Source: JBBDIK01 sp964640385
Lineage (GTDB): Bacteria > Actinomycetota > UBA4738 > JBBDHU01
Reading direction: 5' to 3'
NCBI GenBank assembly: GCA_964640385.1
Contig: CAZXFL010000016.1
Coordinates: 1-41,711 of the forward strand
DNA length: 41,711 nt
This document shows positions 7,984 through 15,211 of this stretch, piece by piece. Position 1 is the first letter of the stretch, and every line of letters begins with the position of its first letter. The notes under the pieces were generated by a model, which saw only the letters and a program-made list of their open reading frames with translations, was not told the DNA's origin and ran no database searches. Made by a program: the position numbers and the translations under genes.

Positions 7984-8832
7984 TCAGGCGCCCGACAGCG
8001 GCGGCCCGGGAACGGTCGTCGGCGTCGACGTTTCGGGCCGGACACCGAGGGAGAGCGCGACGACGAGGACAACAGACAGACCGAACAGCGCCACGAATCC
8101 CCAGATGATGAGCCGGCCCGCGAGCATCTGCGGTTCCCCCGAGGCGATCCGGTAGCACTCCATGGCCGATTCCCCGACGAGGAAGATCACCGCTACGAGA
8201 TAGAGCGAGAGGATCAGCAGCCGTGACGTGCCGCTGCCGGAGACCGAGAGCAGGAACAGGAGCGCCATCCCGAGGCATCCGGCGAACGCGAAGGCTCGTG
8301 CGAACGCTTCGCCGCCCTGGCCAAGCTTGTAGTGGCCGAGCCCCGGCAGGAGCCCGAACATCGCGGCCCGGTTGGGCTCCATCGTCGGCTTCTCTTCGGG
8401 CTCCTCGAACAGGCGGCCGAAGGGCGTCCCGCACATCATGCAGGTGTTCGCCTCCAGCGGGTTCTCCTCGTCGCAGACGGGGCACTGCCAGACGGTCGAC
8501 GCCGCCGCTTCCTCCTCGGCTGCTTCGCGTTCGGCGATCTTCGAGCCCGGCGCCGGACCGGCCACGGCGGGCTCGGGCACGGCAGGCTCGCTGTCCTCGA
8601 CCTCCTCGATATCGACCTCGATCTTGACGAGGTCAGAGACCGGGGACGGACCGGTTCCCGCCGGCACCGACTCCTCGGTGGCCTCGGCGGCAGCAGGGAT
8701 CTCGGGTTCCGGCGCCTTCAGCGACGCGAAACACAGGTTGCACCACTCGGCGTCCGGGGAGACGAGCGCCCCACAGTTCGGGCAGCGGCCCTCCGTGCCC
8801 TCGACCCTCTCGGGCGGCTGTTCGGTTTCCAT
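7984..8832 (-). CDS. Double zinc-ribbon membrane protein
   Basis: 282 residues with no known function. Two zinc ribbons are seen: CPNCGALVSPDAEWCNLC near residues 18-36 and CPVCDEENPLEANTCMMCG near 123-141. They are separated by an acidic, low-complexity Ala/Glu/Pro linker. The C-terminal third has about four hydrophobic segments (about 170-285), probably membrane-spanning, so the ribbons would face the cytoplasm. The start ATG 8832 has GGAGGTG immediately upstream; a GTG at 8874 is in frame but overlaps the glycosyltransferase gene. Same strand as, and 17 bp after, the glycosyltransferase, so probably co-transcribed. Confidence 0.75.
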   Translation of the reverse strand: METEQPPERVEGTEGRCPNCGALVSPDAEWCNLCFASLKAPEPEIPAAAEATEESVPAGTGPSPVSDLVKIEVDIEEVEDSEPAVPEPAVAGPAPGSKIAEREAAEEEAAASTVWQCPVCDEENPLEANTCMMCGTPFGRLFEEPEEKPTMEPNRAAMFGLLPGLGHYKLGQGGEAFARAFAFAGCLGMALLFLLSVSGSGTSRLLILSLYLVAVIFLVGESAMECYRIASGEPQMLAGRLIIWGFVALFGLSVVLVVALSLGVRPETSTPTTVPGPPLSGA

Positions 8833-8849
8833 CACCTCCGTATCGTCGG

Positions 8850-9998
8850 CTACCCGGCGGCTTCCCTCAACCACCCCGCGTACCGCCTGGCCACGGCGGC
8901 CCAGGCCAGCTCGCGCTCGGCACGCACGCGGCCGGCCTTGCCGAGGTGCTCGGCCCGGAACGGGTCAAGCAGGAGCCCCGAGACCGCTTCGGCGACGGCC
9001 TCCGTCTGGCGTCCGTCCACGACTAGCCCGGTCTCCCCGTCCACGACGGCCTCCGCGGCTCCTCCAGAGCGCCCGGCGACCACCGGCTTGCCCGTCGCCG
9101 CGGCCTCCGTGAAGACCATGCCGAATCCCTCGGCTTCGAGCCCGAAGGCGCGTGAGCGGCAAGGCATCGCGAACACGTCCGCGGCGGCGTGGTACATCGG
9201 CAGTTCCTCCTCCCAGATCACGCCGGCGAACACGACCGACCGGTCGGGCGCTTCCCGAGCCAAGCGAACGATCCGGTCGTGATCCGGGCCGGTCCCCGCC
9301 ATGAGCAGCACCGCATCCGGCACCCGGCGGACGACCCGAGACATCCCGCGCACCAGGACGTCCTGCCCCTTGCGCTTCACGAACCGCGACACACAGACGA
9401 CGAGCGGACGGTCGAAGATCTTGTGTCGTTCACGGACCGGATCGCCGTCGATGTCGGGCCGGAACTTCTCGGTGTCGACGCCCGGATGGCAGATCTCGAG
9501 CGGAACGTCGCCCGGCACGCCGCGGCCGATCGCCCGGGCGGTGAACCGGCTGATGGCGATCACCCGGGATGCCCGGCCGAACGCCGCTCGCAGGAGCGCG
9601 GGTCCGCCGGGGACCAGCGCGATCCAATGCTCGATGCCGTGCGTCGCGACCATGTAGGGCACCCCGCGATCCGCGAGCGCCGGTCCGGAGACCGCCGCGG
9701 GATACCCGCTGGCGAACAACACGGCTTCCGCGCCGGTCTCGCGGATGACCTCCTCGATCCGCGCCGTAAGCCCTCGACCGGGCCAGAGCCATTTCGTCGG
9801 GACCCGGAGGACCCGGAAGGGCTGGGTGGCGTCTGAGGCTTCCCACCCCTCGTGGGTGGAGGTCAGGACCGTGACACGATCCTCGGGCAGGTGATGAACC
9901 AGGCTGTGCACGTATTGCTGCACGCCGCCCACCGTCGGGGGGAAGTCGGCGGTCACGATGAGCGTGCGCGGGATATCGGGCGCGGTCTGGGCGGTCAC
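8850..9998 (-). CDS. GT4-family glycosyltransferase (PimB-like)
   Basis: 382-residue GT-B enzyme that transfers a sugar from a nucleotide-sugar donor. The N-terminal domain begins TLIVTADFPPTVGGVQQYVH with the GG acceptor loop. The C-terminal domain carries VCVSRFVKRKGQDVLV and the donor-binding FGLEAEGFGMVFTEAAATGKPVVA segment with the E-x7-E pattern. The pattern resembles actinobacterial phosphatidylinositol mannosyltransferases of the PimB/PimC kind, but mannose and a lipid acceptor are only inferred. The start is GTG 9998, divergent from ygfZ with 20 bp between. Likely acts at the inner face of the membrane; no signal peptide is visible. Confidence 0.88.
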   Translation of the reverse strand: MTAQTAPDIPRTLIVTADFPPTVGGVQQYVHSLVHHLPEDRVTVLTSTHEGWEASDATQPFRVLRVPTKWLWPGRGLTARIEEVIRETGAEAVLFASGYPAAVSGPALADRGVPYMVATHGIEHWIALVPGGPALLRAAFGRASRVIAISRFTARAIGRGVPGDVPLEICHPGVDTEKFRPDIDGDPVRERHKIFDRPLVVCVSRFVKRKGQDVLVRGMSRVVRRVPDAVLLMAGTGPDHDRIVRLAREAPDRSVVFAGVIWEEELPMYHAAADVFAMPCRSRAFGLEAEGFGMVFTEAAATGKPVVAGRSGGAAEAVVDGETGLVVDGRQTEAVAEAVSGLLLDPFRAEHLGKAGRVRAERELAWAAVARRYAGWLREAAG

Positions 9999-10004
9999 GC
10001 CGCC

Positions 10005-10010
10005 TATGCT
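10005..10010 (+). promoter_or_regulatory. -10 hexamer of ygfZ
   Basis: TATGCT lies 8 nt before ATG 10019 and 5 nt before the adjoining GTG 10016. No Shine-Dalgarno is visible, so the transcript is probably leaderless or nearly so. Confidence 0.4.
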
Positions 10011-10018
10011 CTCAGGTG

Positions 10019-10909
10019 ATGGAGCCCGTTGGGAAGTTCCTAGAGGAAGAAGTCGCGGCGCTCGAGGAGGGCGAGGCGTTCGCTGATCTCACGGCCGACC
10101 TGCGTGCGACCGCCGTGACCGGGACCGACGCCGAGGGCTGGCTGAACGACCTCGTCACGGCCGGTATCGCCGGCATGGAACCGGGCGAGGCTCAGCGATC
10201 CCTCCTCCTCTCGCCCACCGGTCACATCCGTGCGGACTTCCACGTCGCGCGGACCGAACAGGGGTTCGCGCTCATCCAGGACCGCGACCAACCCGAGGCC
10301 ATCGGCGACCTTCTCGCGAAGTACGTCCTGTCGTCGGATGTCGCACTGGCCGACGTCGATGGGCATGTCACGTTCTTCGGGGTGCCGCCCGGAGCCGAGG
10401 TTCCCGATGCGATCTGGACGAGTTCACCGTGGGAGCCGTTGGGACAACTCGTCGCGACCCCATCGGATCCAGAGGCCCGGTTCGACCTCATCGCCGCTCT
10501 GGCCGAGAGGCTCACGCTGATCGACGACGAGGCCCTCGAGATCTGGCGGATCCGCCACGGGGTCGTGCGCTTTCCGATCGATCTGACTGCGGAGTCCATC
10601 CCGGCCGAGGACCCCGCCACGGAAGCCACCATCGATACAGCCAAGGGCTGCTTCCTCGGGCAGGAGAGCGTCGCGAAGGTACGCAACCTCGGCAGGCCCC
10701 CTTTCGTGGTCGCCCGGCTCTGGACCCACGCGGGCGTCGGCGTCGGCCAGGCCGTCTTCACCGACGGCGCCGAGGTGGGCATCATCACCAGCGCCGCGCT
10801 CGATCCACCGGCGACCAAGCTCCTCGCACGCATTCGCAACTCCGACTCGGTCGAACGCACCTTCCACACCGGCGACGGCGAACCGCTCGACCTCGTCCTT
10901 CCCGACTAA
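10019..10909 (+). CDS. ygfZ: YgfZ/GcvT-domain folate-binding protein, Fe-S cluster repair
   Basis: Folate-binding protein that helps assemble or repair certain Fe-S enzymes in the cytoplasm. The 296-residue product has the diagnostic KGCFLGQE motif with its essential cysteine at about residue 211, followed by the usual Lys/Arg-rich turn (SVAKVRNLGRPP). The N-terminal half is GcvT-like (FADLTADLRATAVTGTDAEGWLND). GTG 10016 directly precedes ATG 10019; either could start. Divergent from the glycosyltransferase and followed, after a separate promoter, by the SOS-type nuclease gene. It is one of many folate-linked genes in this window. Confidence 0.93.
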   Translation: MEPVGKFLEEEVAALEEGEAFADLTADLRATAVTGTDAEGWLNDLVTAGIAGMEPGEAQRSLLLSPTGHIRADFHVARTEQGFALIQDRDQPEAIGDLLAKYVLSSDVALADVDGHVTFFGVPPGAEVPDAIWTSSPWEPLGQLVATPSDPEARFDLIAALAERLTLIDDEALEIWRIRHGVVRFPIDLTAESIPAEDPATEATIDTAKGCFLGQESVAKVRNLGRPPFVVARLWTHAGVGVGQAVFTDGAEVGIITSAALDPPATKLLARIRNSDSVERTFHTGDGEPLDLVLPD

Positions 10910-10969
10910 CCCCGCGGCCCCGGACCGGACCGGCCTCGCCCCGGATGGCACGGACAGGCGACAGAACCC

Positions 10970-10998
10970 TTGATTCTCGAACGTATGTTCGGTACGCT
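10970..10998 (+). promoter_or_regulatory. Promoter with LexA (SOS) box between -35 and -10
   Basis: TTGATT (10970-10975), a 17-nt spacer and TACGCT (10993-10998) form a well-spaced promoter. The spacer contains TCGAACGTATGTTCGG (10977-10992), which matches the actinobacterial LexA operator TCGAAC-N4-GTTCGA at 11 of 12 defined positions. A repressor there would block RNA polymerase. It reads into the exonuclease/GIY-YIG gene starting 34 nt downstream of the -10. Confidence 0.8.
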
Positions 10999-11031
10999 AG
11001 GTCCCCACGCCGGCCCCCGGGAAGACGGATC

Positions 11032-12693
11032 GTGCAGACAGCTGAGGTGTTCCAGACCACCCTCGATCAGGGGGTGCCGCTTTCCGAGGTGACCTTCTGC
11101 GTCGTCGATCTCGAGACGACCGGCGGCTCTCCGGCGTCCTCCGCCATCACCGAGATCGGCGCCGTGAAGTATCGGGGCGGCGAGCTGCTCGGGACCTTTT
11201 CCGAACTCGTCGATCCGGGCGTCGCCATCCCGCCGTTCATCACGCGCCTCACCGGTATCGCCGACCGCGACGTGATCGGGATGCCGCCGATCGAGGCGAT
11301 CATGCCCCAGTTCGTCGAGTTCGCGCACGACACTGTGTTCGTCGCCCACAACGCGCGCTTCGATCTATCCTTCGTCAACGCCGAACTGCTGCGGCTCGAC
11401 TACGAACCGATCCCGCCGCCGCCCGTGTGTACCGCTCGGCTCGCGCGCCGGGTCGTCTGGCCCGACGTCCCGAACGTGAAGCTCGCGACGCTCGCCCAGT
11501 ATTTCCGCGTCGCCGTGCAACCTTCGCACCGCGCGCTCCCGGACGCGCAGGCCTGCGCCGAGGTGCTCCACGGCCTGCTCGAACTGGGCGGACGCCTCGG
11601 GATCCTGACCCTGGGTGATCTGCACAACGCGGTCCGCGCGCGCGGCCGTCCGAACTTCCACAAGATCCGGATGACCGACGACCTCCCGCGCTCCCCCGGC
11701 GTCTACCTGTTCCGAGGACGCGACGACCAGATCCTGTACGTCGGCAAGTCCAAGGACATCCGCCAGCGCGTCAAGACCTACTTCTACGGCGACGGCCGCA
11801 AGAAGATCGAGGATCTGCTGGCCGAGGTGACGCGGGTCGAAGCCCGTCCGTGCACATCCGAGCTGGAGGCGCTGGTCCTGGAGGCCCGCCTCATCGGCGC
11901 CTGCGAACCCAAGTACAACCGGCGCGGCAAGACCTGGCGGCGATACGCTTACCTGAAGCTCGATACCACCGAGGCGTTCCCCCGCTTCAAGGTCGTCTAC
12001 GACGCGCTGGGCGGCGAGGGCCTGCGCTTCCTCGGGCCCTTCCGGTCGTCCTCGCAGGCCCGGCTGACGAAGGAAGCGCTCGAAGAGGTGTTCCCGATCC
12101 GCCGCTGCACGAAGGCGATGCGCGAGCGGACACGGTTCGCGCCGTGCGCCCTGGCCGACATGGGCCGCTGCCTCGCGCCGTGCGACGGCCGCACGGACCG
12201 CGACGGGTACCTGGCAACCGTAGAGCGACTGCTCGACGCGCTCTCCGATCCCGACACGCTCCTCGAGATGCTCGAAGTCCGGATGAACGTTCTCGCCCGA
12301 GCCGAGCGCTTCGAGGAAGCCTCACTCGCGCGCGACCGCCTCCGCGCCACGATCGACGCACTGACCCGCGAACGGACGAACGACTGGCTCCTGCAGCCGG
12401 GACACTTCGTCCTACGGGATGCGACCGGAGCGCAGTTGATGTTCCGGGATGGTCAACTCGCGGTGGACCGGACCGATCCCTCCCCGATCCCGGCTCCGGT
12501 CCCCCGCGAGCGGGCCGACGAGATCGCCGAGGTCCGGCGCTGGCTGGCGCGGAACCCGGTACGGCTGGAAGCATCCGACCGCGCGATCGCGGAACCCATC
12601 GCGGAGCCGGTCGCCGGCGGGGCCGCGCTGCAACGACTGCGGGTCATGTTCGCGGCAGCCGAGCGTGTCCGCGAGGACGTTCGAGCCCGATAG
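11032..12693 (+). CDS. DEDDh exonuclease fused to a UvrC-like GIY-YIG nuclease
   Basis: 553 residues. The N-terminal DnaQ-type 3'-5' exonuclease (about 20-190) has all five acidic/His residues: DLET (D26, E28), AHNARFD and HRALPDAQA. The GIY-YIG nuclease (about 220-300) has GVYLF, ILYVGKSKDIRQRV and the catalytic Glu in SELEALVLEARLI. C359, C372, C380 and C384 reproduce the spacing of the UvrC [4Fe-4S] ligands, and a UVR-like helix pair lies near 425-455. The UvrC RNase H-like and helix-hairpin-helix parts are absent, as in E. coli Cho, so one incision 3' to damage plus trimming is expected. Related actinobacterial proteins include mycobacterial Rv2191. The start is GTG 11032; the frame runs further upstream, but the family N-terminus and the promoter support GTG. 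SOS-regulated by the box upstream. Confidence 0.93.
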   Translation: MQTAEVFQTTLDQGVPLSEVTFCVVDLETTGGSPASSAITEIGAVKYRGGELLGTFSELVDPGVAIPPFITRLTGIADRDVIGMPPIEAIMPQFVEFAHDTVFVAHNARFDLSFVNAELLRLDYEPIPPPPVCTARLARRVVWPDVPNVKLATLAQYFRVAVQPSHRALPDAQACAEVLHGLLELGGRLGILTLGDLHNAVRARGRPNFHKIRMTDDLPRSPGVYLFRGRDDQILYVGKSKDIRQRVKTYFYGDGRKKIEDLLAEVTRVEARPCTSELEALVLEARLIGACEPKYNRRGKTWRRYAYLKLDTTEAFPRFKVVYDALGGEGLRFLGPFRSSSQARLTKEALEEVFPIRRCTKAMRERTRFAPCALADMGRCLAPCDGRTDRDGYLATVERLLDALSDPDTLLEMLEVRMNVLARAERFEEASLARDRLRATIDALTRERTNDWLLQPGHFVLRDATGAQLMFRDGQLAVDRTDPSPIPAPVPRERADEIAEVRRWLARNPVRLEASDRAIAEPIAEPVAGGAALQRLRVMFAAAERVREDVRAR

Positions 12694-12699
12694 CGCGGG

Positions 12700-12705
12700 T
12701 ACCAT
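12700..12705 (+). promoter_or_regulatory. -10 hexamer of thiolase, leaderless type
   Basis: TACCAT is followed by exactly 7 nt and ATG 12713. No ribosome-binding site is present. This supports 12713 rather than the ATG at 12704, which overlaps the hexamer. Confidence 0.45.
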
Positions 12706-12712
12706 GGGTGCC

Positions 12713-13894
12713 ATGGGTTCTGCGGTCATCATCGAGGGCGCTCGGACGCCGATCGGGAAGTTCCTGGGTTCCTACGCGAAGGCGTCGGCGGTCGACCTCG
12801 GTGTCGCCGCCACCCGGGAGGCGCTGAAGCGCGCGAACATCGAACCCGACCAGGTCCAAGAACTGGTCTACGGCCACGCGCGCCAGGCGGGTAACGGACC
12901 GAACACCGCACGGCAGGTGCTGTACAAGAGCGGCATCCCACAACAGGTGAACGCCTACACGGTCAATATGGCGTGCGCTTCCGGCTCGAAAGCCGTTCAG
13001 CTCGCCGCCGACCAGATCATCCTCGGGAACGCTGAGGTCACGGTCGCCGGCGGGATGGAGAACATGACCCAGGTCCCGTTCCTCCTGCCGAACATGCGGC
13101 TCGGGTACCGCATGGGTGATTCGCCCGTGGTCGACGCCATGTATGCGGACGGGTTCACGTGCCGACTGTGCGGCCTGATCATGGGCGATACCGCCGAGAA
13201 CCTCGCGCGCCAGTACGACATCAGACGGGAAGAGCAGGACGAGTTCGCGCTCGAGAGTCAGGCCAAAGCCGAGGCCGGCAAGCAGCGCCGCGCGGCGGAG
13301 ATGTTCCCGGTCGAGGTCCCTGGACGCAAGCGGGGCGAGACCGCGACCGTCACCGAGGACGAGCACCCGAAGGCGGACTCCGCCATGGAGGGGCTCGCGA
13401 AGCTCCGTCCCGTCTTCGACGAGGAGAACGGCACCGTCACCGCTGGCAACTCATCCGGCATCACTGACGGCGCCGCGTCCCTCGTGATGATGTCCGAGGA
13501 ACGCGCGAAGGCCGAGGGTCGCGAGCCCCTCGCCAAGATCGTCGCCTACGCCTCCGCGGGCGTCGACCCGGCGTATATGGGCATCGCGCCCGTCCCGGCG
13601 ACGAAGAAGGTGCTGGAGGCGACCGGGCTGTCCCTAAGCGACTTCGACGTGATCGAGATCAACGAAGCCTTCGCGGCGCAGGTCCTGGCGTGCGACCGTG
13701 AACTGAAGTTCGACCGCGACAAGGTGAACCCGAAGGGGGGCGCCATCGCCGTCGGTCACCCGATCGGGATGAGCGGCGCGCGTATCATCCTGTCGGCCGC
13801 ATACGAGATGCGCGACCAGGGCTACAGCCTGGGACTGGCGACGCTGTGCGTCTCCGGGGGCCAGGGCATGAGCTTCGTCCTCGAGCGCACCTAG
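12713..13894 (+). CDS. Acetyl-CoA acetyltransferase (thiolase)
   Basis: Condenses two acetyl-CoA or cleaves 3-ketoacyl-CoA. 393 residues, the standard size. The nucleophile C88 (NMACASGSKA), H349 (VGHPIGMSGAR) and C379 (CVSGGQGMS) are intact, as is the NEAFAAQ motif. The biosynthetic type II thiolase pattern fits, but a degradative role cannot be excluded. An insertion with GFTCRLCGLIMGDTAENLA follows the usual covering loop. Start chosen at ATG 12713 because of the TACCAT-N7 leaderless layout. It ends 3 bp from the convergent oxidoreductase gene with no room for a terminator. Confidence 0.95.
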   Translation: MGSAVIIEGARTPIGKFLGSYAKASAVDLGVAATREALKRANIEPDQVQELVYGHARQAGNGPNTARQVLYKSGIPQQVNAYTVNMACASGSKAVQLAADQIILGNAEVTVAGGMENMTQVPFLLPNMRLGYRMGDSPVVDAMYADGFTCRLCGLIMGDTAENLARQYDIRREEQDEFALESQAKAEAGKQRRAAEMFPVEVPGRKRGETATVTEDEHPKADSAMEGLAKLRPVFDEENGTVTAGNSSGITDGAASLVMMSEERAKAEGREPLAKIVAYASAGVDPAYMGIAPVPATKKVLEATGLSLSDFDVIEINEAFAAQVLACDRELKFDRDKVNPKGGAIAVGHPIGMSGARIILSAAYEMRDQGYSLGLATLCVSGGQGMSFVLERT

Positions 13895-13897
13895 CGC

Positions 13898-14275
13898 TTA
13901 GCCCGCCGCGAACCCCTCGGGCAGGTCGATGGCGACCGTCGCAGCCGTCTGTTTCCACTCCTCGAGGTCGCCGCTGTAGCGCGGTTCGTACTTGTCGAAG
14001 AGCAGGTCGCGGACGCGGGCGTCCTCCTCGGGGTCCACGACCAGCCGACCGGCGGCTGCGTACGTCGAGTCCCCGATGCGGACGTTCACCTGCGGATCAG
14101 CCGCGAGGTTCTGGACCCAGTCGGCCTTCTCGCTGTTCGCGAGGAAGTAGAGGGATGAACCCCACAGTCCGAACCAGATCTCGATCTGATGCGGCTGGCC
14201 GGTCGAGCGTCCTCGGGTGGTGAGGTAGCAGAAGTCGAGATCGCCGATGGGTGTCGGATCGGGCGCCCCGGTCAC
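13898..14275 (-). CDS. Deazaflavin (F420)-type split-barrel oxidoreductase
   Basis: 125 residues with a pyridoxamine-oxidase-like split barrel: LDFCYLTTRGRSTGQPHQIE, then FLANSEKADWVQNLAADP and VNVRIGDSTYAAAGRLV. This is the DUF385/'nitroreductase-quinone reductase' group that uses F420H2 in mycobacteria; F420 use here is family inference and the substrate is unknown. The start is GTG 14275, overlapping the TGA of the 35-residue membrane gene as GTGA, which is better than the in-frame TTG at 14287. Last gene of a four-gene operon with receiver, zinc ribbon and membrane peptide. The LLM enzyme at 6063-6965 is a second candidate F420 user. Confidence 0.82.
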   Translation of the reverse strand: MTGAPDPTPIGDLDFCYLTTRGRSTGQPHQIEIWFGLWGSSLYFLANSEKADWVQNLAADPQVNVRIGDSTYAAAGRLVVDPEEDARVRDLLFDKYEPRYSGDLEEWKQTAATVAIDLPEGFAAG

Positions 14276-14379
14276 CGCGTCGCCCAATACACCAGCGCGC
14301 CGATCACCGCCAGCGCGGCGATGAGGTACACGATGTCCGCCGGCTTGATCTTGCCCGGCTGTCTGATGTTGAACCCCAC
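14272..14379 (-). CDS. 35-residue single-span membrane protein
   Basis: A very short gene read directly from the minus strand: GTG 14379 to TGA 14274-14272, encoding 35 residues. A basic head (GFNIRQPGKIKPAD) is followed by a clean hydrophobic span (residues 16-32, IVYLIAALAVIGALVYW) and a short ATR tail, so the basic N-terminus should be cytoplasmic. GAGGCG precedes the start, an in-frame TAA lies just upstream, and the stop overlaps the GTG of the next gene (GTGA). It lies 12 bp after the zinc-ribbon gene. Tight packing on both sides argues that it is real. No function is known to me. Confidence 0.7.
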   Translation of the reverse strand: MGFNIRQPGKIKPADIVYLIAALAVIGALVYWATR

Positions 14380-14391
14380 GTCACGCCTCGG

Positions 14392-14658
14392 TTACGACAG
14401 TTGACCCGCGTCGCGCACGATCGCGCCCACGATGGAGCGCTCGTCTAGCCGGAACCCGGGTCGCAACTCGGCCATCTTCTCGAGAGCGTTCTCCAACGTG
14501 GCCCCGGCGCTCTGCGCCGCCATGATCGAGTCCACGAGCACCGCCGCGTAGTCCTTCTGGAAGGTCTGTCCGCACCACGGACAGTGGCCGCCGGTCTCCA
14601 CCACCTGCTCCAGCAGCAGCTCCCGGTCGCAGTTCTTGCACGTCGCCTTGATCTTCAC
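14392..14658 (-). CDS. 88-residue zinc-ribbon protein
   Basis: Starts with a compact zinc ribbon (ATCKNCDRELLLEQ ... GGHCPWCGQTF, CxxC-x15-CxxC, residues 7-29) followed by a helical region (VLVDSIMAAQSAGATLENALEKMAELRPGF) and a short tail. No enzymatic motif. GTG 14658 overlaps the TGA of the receiver gene (GTGA), so the two are translationally coupled. A protein-binding or nucleic-acid-binding adaptor is the general expectation for a lone ribbon with a helix, but no function is recognised. Confidence 0.8.
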   Translation of the reverse strand: MKIKATCKNCDRELLLEQVVETGGHCPWCGQTFQKDYAAVLVDSIMAAQSAGATLENALEKMAELRPGFRLDERSIVGAIVRDAGQLS

Positions 14659-15041
14659 GCGGTCTCCTTCACTTCCAACAACTCAACGATGCGGGCGGCC
14701 AGCTCGAACGGGTCGACCGGCTTGACGAACCAGGCATCCGCGCCCGACCACTTAGCCAGCCACGTGTCTTGCTTGCGGTCCAGCAGCAGGGCGATGACCC
14801 CCGGGAACGGCCGGTCGGCGCCACGGAGGTCCCGTGCCAGCGCGAACGCTCCCATCCGTGACGTGATCTCGTCGGCGACGACCACCTCGGGCAACTCCCG
14901 CCACGCCGTCGCCACTCCCCGTTCCCCGTTCGGCTCCTCGAGGAACTCCAAGGAGCCGGCGCCTTGCCGTTCGATGTTGCCGATAGCCAATCGCATCATC
15001 TCGCGGGTCTTCGGATCCCAGGACACGAGCAGTACCTTCAC
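14655..15041 (-). CDS. Degenerate response-regulator receiver domain protein
   Basis: A stand-alone CheY-like domain of 128 residues with no output domain. Strand 1 is KVLLVSWDPKTREMM with one acidic residue (D9) where receivers usually have two. D57 (VVVADEITS) is the likely phospho-acceptor. The conserved Lys is present in WFVKPVDPFELA, but the Ser/Thr switch position reads ALLLD. Phosphorylation is therefore uncertain. The start is chosen at GTG 15041 because TAGGAT lies exactly 7 nt upstream (leaderless) and the protein then begins MKVLLV like other receivers; ATG 15050 would add three residues. First gene of the operon running to 13898. Confidence 0.78.
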   Translation of the reverse strand: MKVLLVSWDPKTREMMRLAIGNIERQGAGSLEFLEEPNGERGVATAWRELPEVVVADEITSRMGAFALARDLRGADRPFPGVIALLLDRKQDTWLAKWSGADAWFVKPVDPFELAARIVELLEVKETA

Positions 15042-15048
15042 GAACGGC

Positions 15049-15054
15049 ATCCTA
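15049..15054 (-). promoter_or_regulatory. -10 hexamer of the receiver operon, leaderless type
   Basis: TAGGAT on the minus strand, then 7 nt (GCCGTTC) and GTG 15041. There is no Shine-Dalgarno before either GTG 15041 or the ATG at 15050, whose first two bases are also the end of the hexamer. Confidence 0.45.
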
Positions 15055-15109
15055 GCCGATGGGATGCGGTGCCCTGCGTCCGGGGCGGCGCGGCGGGACA
15101 TCCGTCGCG

Positions 15110-15115
15110 TAGACT
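15110..15115 (+). promoter_or_regulatory. Possible -10 hexamer for the aquaporin gene
   Basis: TAGACT on the plus strand about 97 nt before ATG 15212. No -35 matches at 16-18 nt. The stretch 15051-15211 holds no other gene that I can see. Confidence 0.25.
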
Positions 15116-15211
15116 CTGGCCGACCCGCCCAGTTGCCGCCGGGACGGCTTCCCCACTTCCCCGCTTCTCCGATGCTTCAACATGAACGAGAACCGAGGGA
15201 AGGAGTCTGCA

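Noticed and set aside
10429..11031. N-terminal extension of the exonuclease/nuclease frame by about 200 codons.
   Set aside because: It overlaps ygfZ in another frame and lies upstream of the SOS promoter; the exonuclease fold begins soon after GTG 11032.
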